A stretch of 64,000 nt of DNA from assembly GCF_002797315.1 (NCBI RefSeq), contig NZ_KZ454936.1, forward strand, positions 1,301,133-1,365,132, written 5' to 3'. Source of the stretch: Bacillus sp. FJAT-44742 (GTDB lineage Bacteria > Bacillota > Bacilli > Bacillales > Marinococcaceae). The position numbers and the translations under genes are program-made. The notes under the pieces are model-generated. The model had not been told where the DNA came from. It did not search any database and worked only from the letters and a program-made list of their open reading frames with translations. Every line of letters begins with the position of its first letter. Within the stretch, counting starts at the first letter, position 1. Of the stretch, positions 9,022-16,217 are shown in pieces.

Positions 9022-10338
9022 GTGAAAAAAGCCATTCATTATATTAATCAATTTTTTGGTCAAATTGGCGGAGAGGATAAAGCTGATTTTGAACCGGAAA
9101 TACGCTCAGGTACGATTGGCCCGGGGTTACTACTAAACAAATTATTGGCCCCTGAAGTAGAGGTTACTCACACGGTGATTTGTGGCGATAACTTTATGGG
9201 GTCTCACAGGGAAGAAGCGATTCAGAGAATTTTAGAGTATTTAGAAGATAAAGAGTTTGATATTTTCTTTGCCGGTCCTGCTTTTATGGCTGGGCGCTAT
9301 GGCGTTGCCTGCGGTGAAATTTGCAAAGCCGTCCAAGATAGATTTGGTGTTCCTGTAGTGACAAGTATGTATGTTGAAAATCCTGCTGTAGAAATGTTTC
9401 ATAAGGACCTTTACATTTTTCCTGGTGGGAATAGTGCAGCGGCAATGAGAAAAGACGTTCCTAAAATGGCCCGTTTTGGAAAAAAACTTCTTCAAGGTGA
9501 AGAAGTTCAATCGGCTAAAGAAGAAGGATACTTTCCGAGAGGCATTAGGTTAGAAACGTTTCACCAACCTGAGCAAATTGGGGCCCAACGAGCTGTAACC
9601 ATGTTACTAAAAAAACTACATGATGAAAAATATGAGACTGAGATGCCAATGCCTGTGATTGAACGGGTAGACATTGCTTCCCCTGTTGAAAAACTGAATG
9701 AAGCAACAATTGCGCTGGTTAACTCGGGGGGGATTGTACCGGTTGGAAATCCAGACCGAATTCAATCTGCCTCAGCCACAAAGTGGGGGAAATATGATAT
9801 TTCCACTCTAGACTCCTTAGAGGCAGGGAAATGGGAAACCATTCATGCTGGTTTTGATCCCTCTGCGGCAAATGCAGATCCAAATGTCATTGTTCCTTTG
9901 GATGCATTAAGAGAGATGGAAAAACAAAGGGAAATAGGAAAGGTTCATGAGTATATTTATTCCACCGTAGGAACCGGTACAACGCAAGCAGAAGCGAGCC
10001 GAATGGGGGCAGAAATTGCTCAGGATCTAAAGAACGCTAATGTCTCAGCTGTTATTTTGACTTCCACCTGAGGAACTTGCACTCGTTGCGGGGCAACGAT
10101 TACCAAGGAAATTGAAAAAGCCGGCATTCCTATTGTACAAATGGCGAATCTTGTGTCTATTGCTAAGACGGTTGGATCAAATCGTATAGTACCGACCATA
10201 TCAATCCCTTACCCATTAGGTGATCCTAATACACCGATTGAGGAGCAATGGAAACTTAGAAAACATCGTGTAGAAGTAGCGGTAGGTGCGTTAGCCGCTG
10301 ACGTTGAAGAAGCCACCATTTTGGATGTGAAAATCTAA
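9022..10338 (+). CDS. grdH: Betaine/sarcosine reductase selenoprotein B, gamma subunit (GrdH/GrdF/GrdB family), UGA-selenocysteine at 10069
   Basis: An in-frame TGA at 10069-10071 joins two open segments into one 438-residue protein with selenocysteine 350. The active site reads Sec-G-T-C-T-R-C-G, the UxxCxxC motif of selenoprotein B. The sequence before it ('SAVILTST') and after it ('ATITKEIEKAGIPIV') is continuous in the family. The C-terminus has the usual 'PYPLGDP' and 'EEQWKLRKHRVEVAVGAL' segment. The subunit cleaves the C-N bond of the pyruvoyl-bound substrate and hands a carboxymethyl group to GrdA. Translation starts at GTG behind AAGGAGGG, 14 nt after the previous stop. The betaine versus sarcosine assignment is inferred. 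Confidence 0.9.
10069..10098 (+). promoter_or_regulatory. UGA-Sec codon and bSECIS-like hairpin in grdH
   Basis: The TGA (10069-10071) is followed 12 nt later by a perfect 6-bp stem, CGTTGC paired with GCAACG (10084-10089 and 10093-10098), with loop GGG. The G-containing apical loop about 20 nt past UGA fits a bacterial SECIS element. Confidence 0.75.
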
Positions 10339-10381
10339 AGATAACTAAATGATATTTATTTTATTAAAGGAGGAATTGCAA

Positions 10382-10843
10382 ATGATTAAAGACAAAAAAG
10401 TGTTTGTTCTTGGAGAAAGAGATGGAATACCAGCACCAGCAATTGAGGAATGCATGAAAGCAGTAGGAGCAGAAATTATTTATAAAGATACACAGTGCTT
10501 TGTTTGAACGGCTGCCGGTGCGATGGACCAGGTGGTCCAAGAAGAGGTAAAGAAAGCAGCTGAAAAATATGGGAGTGAAAATGTGTATGTCATTTTAGGA
10601 TCACCAGATGAGGACAGTGCCGAAATTTTTGCTGAGACGGTGACAGCGGGTGATCCCACATTTGCCGGACCGTTGGCTGGAGTGGCTTTAGGCCTTCCCG
10701 TCTATCACATACTTGAGGACGAAATTAAGGCATTGATTCCCGAAGATATCTATCAGGATCAGATCGGGTTAATGGAGTTATCACTAGATAAGGATGAAAT
10801 CATTTCGGCAATGAAGAATGCCAGACAGATTTCTGCAGAATAA
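10382..10843 (+). CDS. grdA: Glycine/sarcosine/betaine reductase selenoprotein A, copy 1
   Basis: The frame opens at ATG 10382 behind AAAGGAGG and reads through TGA 10505-10507 as selenocysteine 42. This gives a 153-residue protein, the normal GrdA size. The active site is 'TQC39-F-V-Sec42-TAAGAMDQ', the CxxU redox motif, and the N-terminus 'KVFVLGERDG' is typical. GrdA accepts the carboxymethyl group as a selenoether from component B and delivers it to component C; thioredoxin then regenerates it. A second, nearly identical copy lies at 13613. Confidence 0.95.
10505..10539 (+). promoter_or_regulatory. UGA-Sec codon and bSECIS-like hairpin in grdA copy 1
   Basis: The TGA at 10505 is followed by a perfect hairpin, TGGACC-AGGT-GGTCCA (10524-10539). 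The apical loop starts 25 nt after the UGA, within the window needed for SelB-dependent recoding. Confidence 0.8.
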
Positions 10844-10853
10844 GGGGGAGCCT

Positions 10854-11810
10854 ATGAGTAGCGAAAAGGTTTATGATGTGATTATTGCTGGAGCAGGTCC
10901 TGCTGGTATGACGGCTGCTGTTTACACGTCGAGGGCCAAAATGGAAACATTAATGATAGAAAAAGGACTTCCTGGGGGGCAAATGACAAAAACAGAAGAT
11001 ATTGAGAATTACCCCGGGTATGAAGCCATTTTAGGACCTGACTTATCGAATAAAATGTATGAACATTCTATTAAGTTCGGCGCTGAATATGTTCAAGGAA
11101 ACATTCAAGAGATAAGAGATGGCTATCCTATGAAAACAGTAGTCGTAGATAACCAGGAATATAAAGCAAAATCGGTGATTATTGGCACAGGAGCAAAACA
11201 CCGTAGTCTGGGTGTTCCAGGAGAAGAGGAGCTTTCGGGTTTTGGAGTGTCCTATTGTGCCGTGTGTGACGGAGCATTTTTTGCAGACCAAGAGTTAGTC
11301 GTTGTTGGCGGAGGAGACTCTGCGGTGGAAGAAGCCATCTTTCTAACAAGATTTGCCACAAAGGTCACCATCATTCACCGCCGAGGTGAGTTGCGAGCCC
11401 AAAAAATCATCCAAAAACGGGCTTTTGAAAATGACAAAATCCACTTCATTTGGAACCACACGGTAGAAGAGATAGTGGGGGATGGGATGGTTTCGGGTGT
11501 TCGTATCAAAGATAAATTGACAGGTGAGGTAAGTGAATTCCCATGTGCAGGAGCGTTTATTTACATTGGCATGGATCCTCTCACTGATTGTGTAAAGAAT
11601 TTAGGAATAACCAATGAAAATGGATACATTGAAGTTGATGAAGACATGAAAACCAAGGTTAAAGGAGTTTTTTCCGCCGGCGATGTAAATGAGAAAATGC
11701 TTCGTCAAATCATTACAGCAACAGGAGATGGCAGTATTGCAGCACTGTCAGCTCAACAATACGTAGAAAATTTAGAAGAAGAATTAAAAGAAATAAATTT
11801 GGAGGTGTAA
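10854..11810 (+). CDS. trxB: Thioredoxin reductase of the grd operon
   Basis: This 318-residue flavoprotein has an FAD Rossmann motif 'GAGPAGMTAA' near the start, the redox-active pair C135-A-V-C138 in 'YCAVCDGAFF', an NADPH motif 'VVGGGDSAVEEA', and the C-terminal 'GVFSAGDV' FAD block. It reduces thioredoxin with NADPH, supplying electrons for the reductase complex. The ATG at 10854 is chosen because GGGGGAG sits 3-8 nt upstream; an earlier in-frame ATG at 10818 lies inside grdA. It is 10 bp from grdA and 1 bp from grdC, clearly in one operon. TrxB beside GrdA is the standard arrangement in Grd clusters. Confidence 0.95.
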   Translation: MSSEKVYDVIIAGAGPAGMTAAVYTSRAKMETLMIEKGLPGGQMTKTEDIENYPGYEAILGPDLSNKMYEHSIKFGAEYVQGNIQEIRDGYPMKTVVVDNQEYKAKSVIIGTGAKHRSLGVPGEEELSGFGVSYCAVCDGAFFADQELVVVGGGDSAVEEAIFLTRFATKVTIIHRRGELRAQKIIQKRAFENDKIHFIWNHTVEEIVGDGMVSGVRIKDKLTGEVSEFPCAGAFIYIGMDPLTDCVKNLGITNENGYIEVDEDMKTKVKGVFSAGDVNEKMLRQIITATGDGSIAALSAQQYVENLEEELKEINLEV

Positions 11811-11811
11811 C

Positions 11812-13260
11812 ATGACAGCACCTGTTATTAAAGGGTCTTCCTTTGTTATTACTCATACCCCAAGCTTGGTCCGTCATGGATCAAAACCAGTGAGAGAAAT
11901 TGAAAAAAAACCTGAAACCTTAGATCAAATTTTAAATGGATTACGTAGTTTTCAAGATGCAGTCTCTTATCCTCCCAACCAAGTCTTTATCGGGAATATG
12001 AGACCTGAATTATTAAAAGACTATGAAAGGCCATGGACGAATACTCAATTGGAAGGGGCTGAACGCTTCAGCCCCTGGGGAGAAATTCTCCCTGAGGAGG
12101 AGTTTTACGGGTGGCTGAAAATAGCAGATGGGTATAATTTGATTTCTTTAGAAGAAAAGTTTTTAGAAGAATATGTGAAAGCTTCTTTGGAAAAGCATCC
12201 CTTGATTTCAAAAGAAGATCTTGAAGCGTTAGGCGAAGGGATTTCTTTAAATGAAATTGATGAAAAGCTATCGAATGGAAATGCCTTACCTTTGCATGTA
12301 AACAAAGACCAATTAATAGGGGTCATTGAAGCAGGTCATGATGAAGACAAGTTTTTATCCGCTCATATTTTATTAGAGAACCTTAGTAATAAAGCATCCG
12401 GCATTGTTGCGATGCGGCATGTATTACACGGCTTTAATGTCTCCGCTGAACAGATTGATTATGTCATTGGTTGTGATGAGGAAGCAGTGGGAGATCGTTA
12501 TCAGCGTGGCGGTGGAAACATGGCCAAGTCAATTGCTGAGCACGCAGGGTGTATTAATGCTTCTGGTTCAGATATTAAATCCTTTTGTTGTGCGCCTGCC
12601 CACGCAATTAGCATTGCAGCCAGTCTCGTACAAGCCGGGACTCATAAAGAAGTATTAGTAATCGGAGGTGGTTGCCTAGCGAAACTTGGAATGAAATATG
12701 CCGGAAACCTTTCTAAAGAAATGCCAATCACGGAAGATCAAATGGGCGCAATTGCTATATTGATTGGAGAGGATGATGGGAAAAATCCTCAAATTCGAAT
12801 GGATGGGTTTGGAAAGCACGATATCTCGGCTGGATCTTCTGCTCAAGCCATTTATCAAACGTTGGTTGTAAACCCTCTTGAAAGAATAGGAAAGAAGATC
12901 ACAGATATCGATAAGTATGCAGTAGAACTTCATAATCCAGATGTGACAGAACCGAATGGGAATGGAAATGTTCCAAGAGGAAATTACCGTACAATAGCTG
13001 GGATGGCCGTCTTAAGAAAAGAATTAGACCGGTCGGAAATGAATTCGTTTGAAGAGAAACGTGGAATGATAGGTTTTTCACCTACTCAAGGGCACATTGC
13101 TTCAGCGATTCCGTTTATTGGTCATGCCAGAGACATGATTAATAACGGAGAAATAAATAACGCCATGTTTGTGGGAAAAGGAAGTCTTTTCTTAGGGAAA
13201 ATGACAACGCTTTCCGATGGAATGTCTTTTATTATAGAAAAAAACAAAGGAGCTGTATAA
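11812..13260 (+). CDS. grdC: Glycine/sarcosine/betaine reductase component C, beta subunit
   Basis: This 482-residue protein is related to ketoacyl synthase III-like enzymes. It shows 'DYVIGCDEEAVGDRYQRGGGNMAK', 'FCCAPAHAISIAASLVQAG' and 'GFSPTQGHIASAIPF', all characteristic of GrdC. Component C converts the carboxymethyl-selenoether on GrdA into an acetyl-enzyme thioester and releases acetyl phosphate. In known systems it works with GrdD, a PlsX-like subunit of about 380 residues, and grdD is usually the next gene. Here the next gene is a thioredoxin, and no grdD is seen in the window. At 482 residues it is a little shorter than the roughly 510 usual in clostridia. Confidence 0.92.
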   Translation: MTAPVIKGSSFVITHTPSLVRHGSKPVREIEKKPETLDQILNGLRSFQDAVSYPPNQVFIGNMRPELLKDYERPWTNTQLEGAERFSPWGEILPEEEFYGWLKIADGYNLISLEEKFLEEYVKASLEKHPLISKEDLEALGEGISLNEIDEKLSNGNALPLHVNKDQLIGVIEAGHDEDKFLSAHILLENLSNKASGIVAMRHVLHGFNVSAEQIDYVIGCDEEAVGDRYQRGGGNMAKSIAEHAGCINASGSDIKSFCCAPAHAISIAASLVQAGTHKEVLVIGGGCLAKLGMKYAGNLSKEMPITEDQMGAIAILIGEDDGKNPQIRMDGFGKHDISAGSSAQAIYQTLVVNPLERIGKKITDIDKYAVELHNPDVTEPNGNGNVPRGNYRTIAGMAVLRKELDRSEMNSFEEKRGMIGFSPTQGHIASAIPFIGHARDMINNGEINNAMFVGKGSLFLGKMTTLSDGMSFIIEKNKGAV

Positions 13261-13262
13261 GG

Positions 13263-13592
13263 ATGCAGGATGTAAACAAAAAGAATTTTGAAGAAGAAGT
13301 ACTTCAAGCGGAACAACCAGTAATTGTTGATTTTTGGGGACCTAGTTGCCAACCGTGCCTAAAATTAATGCCGGATGTGGAACAACTGGCTGAGGAGTAC
13401 GGAGATCAGGTAAAGATAGTAAAACTAAATAGCTCAGAAAATCGAAAAGTATGCATTACACATCGTGTAATGGGCCTCCCTTCTTTTTTACTATTTAAAG
13501 ATGGAAAAGAGGTAAATCGCATCTCAGGCGGAGAGCTGACGAAGGAAGACATAAAAAAATTAATTGACGAAAGTCTGGAAGTATCTCAATAA
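13263..13592 (+). CDS. trxA: Atypical thioredoxin of the grd operon
   Basis: This 109-residue protein has a thioredoxin fold: 'PVIVDFWGPSCQPC' with C29-Q-P-C32, the cis-Pro in 'VMGLPSFLLF', and a C-terminal 'ISGG' block. The active-site context is G-P-S-C-Q-P-C instead of the canonical W-C-G-P-C. Clostridial Grd loci also carry divergent thioredoxins, which reduce the oxidised CxxU of GrdA. It starts 2 bp after grdC and is followed 20 bp later by the second grdA. It is probably a partner of TrxB in this operon. Confidence 0.88.
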   Translation: MQDVNKKNFEEEVLQAEQPVIVDFWGPSCQPCLKLMPDVEQLAEEYGDQVKIVKLNSSENRKVCITHRVMGLPSFLLFKDGKEVNRISGGELTKEDIKKLIDESLEVSQ

Positions 13593-13612
13593 CTTGAAAG
13601 GGTGGGATGATA

Positions 13613-14077
13613 ATGGATCTATCAAACAAAAAAGTGTTTGTTCTTGGAGAAAGAGACGGAGTACCAGCCCCAGCAATTGAAGAATGCATGAAAGCAGCAG
13701 GGGCAGAGATTATTTACAAAGATACACAGTGCTTTGTTTGAACGGCTGCCGGTGCGATGGACCAGGTGGTCCAAGAAGAGGTAAAGAAAGCAGCTGAAAA
13801 GTATGGGAATGAAAATGTGTATGTTATTTTAGGGTCTCCAGATGAGGATAGTGCCGAAATCTTTGCTGAGACAGTTACAGCGGGTGATCCTACGTTCGCC
13901 GGACCGTTAGCTGGCGTACCGTTAGGCCTTCCTGTTTATCATATTCTTGAAGACGAAATTAAGGCATTAATCCCCGAAGATGTCTATCAGGATCAAATTG
14001 GGTTAATGGAGTTATCACTAGATAAAGATGAAATTATTACCGCGATGAATAATGCTCGTGCTAGTGAAAATGTGTAG
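13613..14077 (+). CDS. grdA: Glycine/sarcosine/betaine reductase selenoprotein A, copy 2
   Basis: This second GrdA has 154 residues when TGA 13739-13741 is read as selenocysteine 43 (C40-F-V-Sec43). It is almost identical to copy 1. Differences are confined to the first few residues ('MDLSNKK' versus 'MIKDKK'), scattered conservative changes and the C-terminal tail. DNA around the UGA and hairpin is identical between copies over about 80 nt, while flanking third-codon positions differ. The copy closes the operon after the thioredoxin and is followed by a terminator. Two copies may raise dosage, or each may serve a different component B encoded elsewhere (inference). Confidence 0.94.
13739..13773 (+). 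promoter_or_regulatory. UGA-Sec codon and bSECIS-like hairpin in grdA copy 2
   Basis: The TGA at 13739 is followed by TGGACC-AGGT-GGTCCA at 13758-13773, with the same spacing and sequence as in copy 1. Confidence 0.8.
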
Positions 14078-14127
14078 CGTTCCACAAATTGAATAATAGC
14101 TTTCCAAAACAATGAATCTACTTCAAG

Positions 14128-14155
14128 AAAAAGTCCCTTATCGCAGGGACTTTTT
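14128..14155 (+). terminator. Rho-independent terminator of the grd operon
   Basis: An 11-bp stem, AAAAAGTCCCT paired with AGGGACTTTTT, with loop TATCGC lies 50 bp after the second grdA. Confidence 0.9.
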
Positions 14156-14200
14156 CATACCACCATAAAGTTTAGTAAGGACAACAAGGGGCTGTTACCA

Positions 14201-14317
14201 ATTAAAAATTTATCCACTGATACGTTGTTGTATATCTATCGATTAGGAAAAGAGAAACGCATTGACAAAAATTTTTTAAATATGCTACTCGAAGAAATTA
14301 ACTGGAGAAAAAGGTAG
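14201..14317 (+). CDS. Sda-like small protein (possible sporulation kinase inhibitor), non-canonical start
   Basis: A 38-codon frame encodes a helical hairpin that begins, after the start codon, 'KNLSTDTLLYIYRLGKEK' and continues 'RIDKNFLNMLLEEINWRKR'. It closely resembles Sda, the small inhibitor of sporulation histidine kinases ('LSDELL...' plus 'DFIELIEKEI'). There is no ATG, GTG or TTG at the expected start. The best candidate is ATT at 14201, 9 nt after AAGGGG (14185-14194 region); an in-frame CTG at 14192 is the alternative. It is either a rare ATT-initiated gene or a copy that lost its start. Resemblance is by eye only. Confidence 0.45.
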   Translation: MKNLSTDTLLYIYRLGKEKRIDKNFLNMLLEEINWRKR

Positions 14318-14409
14318 CCGAACGATGAACTGCACTGTGAAAAGAATTCTTGACTAGGCTCAAAGATAAGAAAGATAAAACTTTTACAAATTTAAGGAGT
14401 GTGGGCGGA

Positions 14410-15663
14410 TTGGATAGTTTTAAAGAAGAAGCATTGCAAGTTCATCGGGAAAAACAAGGAAAACTGGAAACTACATCAAAAATACAAGTAAGAAACCCAA
14501 AGGATTTAAGTTTGGCCTATTCTCCAGGAGTGGCTGAACCTTGTAAGGAAATACAAAAAGACAAGAGTGCAGTGTTTGAATATACCATGAAAGGAAACAT
14601 GGTTGCTGTTATCTCTGATGGGACCGCAGTTCTTGGATTAGGTAATATTGGAGCTGAAGCCTCGATTCCGGTGATGGAGGGTAAAGCAGTATTGTTAAAA
14701 AGCTTCGCTGGGGTAGATGCATTTCCCCTATCCTTGAATACTACAAACATCGATAAGATTGTGGAAACGGTAAAACTTCTTGAACCAAACTTTGGCGGAA
14801 TCAACCTTGAAGACATTTCAGCACCGAACTGTTTTGTTATTGAAGAACGTCTAAAAAAAGAAACAAACATCCCCATTTTCCATGACGATCAACATGGGAC
14901 AGCAATTGTGACAGTAGCAGGTTTGCTAAACGCATTAAAGATCGTTAATAAATCGCTACCTAATATAAAGGTTGTTGTCAATGGAGCAGGGGCGGCAGGG
15001 ATTGCAACTATTAAATTGTTAGAAAGAATTGGAGTTGGAAACCTCTTTTTATGTGATTCAAAAGGAATTATTTATGAGGGTAGATCTCATGGAATGAATG
15101 CTGCAAAAGAAGCAGTTTCAAAAATTACGAATCCAGAAAAATTGGAAGGGAAATTAGAGGACGTTTTAAGAGGAGCAGACGTATTTATTGGCGTTTCAGC
15201 AGCTGGGACATTAACGAAAGAAATGATTCAAACCATGAACGAAGATCCAATTATCTTTGCTATGGCCAATCCAGATCCTGAAATCAATCCGGATGAAGCG
15301 AAAGAAGCTGGTGCTCGAGTTATTGGAACAGGGCGCTCAGATTTTCCCAACCAAGTAAATAATGTTTTGGCATTTCCAGGTATTTTCCGGGGAGCTCTGG
15401 ATGTACACGCTACCGAAATAAATGAGGAAATGAAATTAGCAGCCGCGTATGCTATTGCTTCCCTCATATCTGAAGACGAATTATCAGAAGATTATGTCAT
15501 ACCCGGTCCATTTGATCCACGGGTGGCTCCGAATGTAGCTGCGGCCATTGCCCAGGAAGCACTCAACACGGGAGTGGCAAGAAAAGAGGTAGATCCTTGC
15601 ACAGTTAGAGAAAAAACAGAAAATTTATCCTTGATAGGAAAAGAGGAAAAGTTAATTTTTTAA
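14410..15663 (+). CDS. NAD(P)-dependent malic enzyme (YtsJ/MaeB type)
   Basis: This enzyme oxidatively decarboxylates malate to pyruvate. The protein shows 'KIQVRNPKDLSLAYSPGVAEPC', the 'SDGTAVLGLGNIG' block, the metal-binding 'FHDDQHGTAIV' and the nucleotide fold 'VVNGAGAAGIATIKLL'. It has 417 residues if started at TTG 14410, which has AAGGAG 10 nt upstream and gives the usual family N-terminus. A longer frame from TTG 14350 lacks a ribosome site. It follows the grd terminator and is likely its own unit. With pycA at the other side of the grd genes it forms a pyruvate-malate-oxaloacetate node, but a link to betaine metabolism is inference. Confidence 0.92.
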   Translation: MDSFKEEALQVHREKQGKLETTSKIQVRNPKDLSLAYSPGVAEPCKEIQKDKSAVFEYTMKGNMVAVISDGTAVLGLGNIGAEASIPVMEGKAVLLKSFAGVDAFPLSLNTTNIDKIVETVKLLEPNFGGINLEDISAPNCFVIEERLKKETNIPIFHDDQHGTAIVTVAGLLNALKIVNKSLPNIKVVVNGAGAAGIATIKLLERIGVGNLFLCDSKGIIYEGRSHGMNAAKEAVSKITNPEKLEGKLEDVLRGADVFIGVSAAGTLTKEMIQTMNEDPIIFAMANPDPEINPDEAKEAGARVIGTGRSDFPNQVNNVLAFPGIFRGALDVHATEINEEMKLAAAYAIASLISEDELSEDYVIPGPFDPRVAPNVAAAIAQEALNTGVARKEVDPCTVREKTENLSLIGKEEKLIF

Positions 15664-15727
15664 AAATCACATGGTTTGTAAATGACTGAGTCCGATGGTG
15701 AATGTACTATAAAAGGAGGGATACTGA

Positions 15728-15961
15728 ATGAGTGAAGCAAAGTTTAAACTGAATAGCTTTGAATACGGAGAAAGTTTTGGTGTTCAAAAAGTCACCATCT
15801 GTGGAACTCTCTTTATCTCACCAGAGATAAATACGAGAGTATACGAGGTGTATCAAGTAAATGAATTCAATAGTAAAATTTCTTCCTTAGACCCACGTAC
15901 CCTTACTTTTAATGAAATAGAAAAGTTATCACATAAATATTATACAAGTAGGATTTCTTAA
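15728..15961 (+). CDS. Small protein of unknown function
   Basis: This is a 77-residue frame with a strong ribosome site (AAAGGAGGG, 9 nt before ATG). It contains a hydrophobic strand-like segment 'VQKVTICGTLFISPEI' and a basic C-terminal helix 'NEIEKLSHKYYTSRIS'. There is no signal peptide or known motif, and I do not recognise a family. It lies between the malic enzyme and the tRNA-Sec gene. The ribosome site is the main reason to believe it is expressed. Confidence 0.5.
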   Translation: MSEAKFKLNSFEYGESFGVQKVTICGTLFISPEINTRVYEVYQVNEFNSKISSLDPRTLTFNEIEKLSHKYYTSRIS

Positions 15962-16019
15962 TGTTTTAGTTGGAGATATCATAAAAGTTTAGAGGGGAAG
16001 GATTCGAAGGAATAAATTT

Positions 16020-16116
16020 TGGCGGGATTGTGTGGGAATCGAACCCACCGAAGATGTCACGCATCTCCCAAAAGGTTTTGAAGACCTAGGGGGTCACCAG
16101 TACCCCAACCAACCCC
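16020..16116 (-). tRNA. selC: tRNA-Sec (anticodon TCA)
   Basis: The minus strand reads a 97-nt tRNA including an encoded CCA. Features are an 8-bp-type acceptor arm starting GGGGTTGG, a D arm with GGGG and CCCC, and an anticodon loop CTTCAAA with anticodon TCA. There is a long variable arm (GAGATG...CATCTT) and a T arm GTGGG-TTCGATT-CCCAC. The extra-long variable arm and UCA anticodon identify selenocysteine tRNA. It is 1.9 kb from the last grdA, so the tRNA travels with the selenoprotein operon; selA, selB and selD are not in the window. The eighth acceptor pair looks like a G-A mismatch by my reading. Confidence 0.93.
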
Positions 16117-16171
16117 GTATTGATACTACTATTATATTACAAAAATGACAAAAATACTAGTAATTTTATAC

Positions 16172-16215
16172 GAATAATAGGTTCATTTTATTTACCTAAA
16201 ATGAACCTATTATTC
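16172..16215. terminator. Strong hairpin terminator after the sugar ABC operon
   Basis: A 19-bp perfect stem (16172-16190 with 16197-16215) has a 6-nt loop and AT-rich flanks. It sits immediately beyond the permease stop and would terminate the minus-strand operon. Confidence 0.85.
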
Positions 16216-16217
16216 TT

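Noticed and set aside
10141-10338. Separate 65-aa gene after grdH
   Set aside because: It is the C-terminal part of grdH beyond the UGA-selenocysteine codon, in the same frame, with no ribosome site of its own.
10523-10843. A 106-aa protein starting at 10523 (and its twin at 13757)
   Set aside because: These are the GrdA sequences after the selenocysteine; the true starts are 10382 and 13613.
13495-13689. Minus-strand ORF spanning trx and grdA copy 2 (and many similar antisense ORFs)
   Set aside because: These are shadows of well-supported genes, without ribosome sites or family features.
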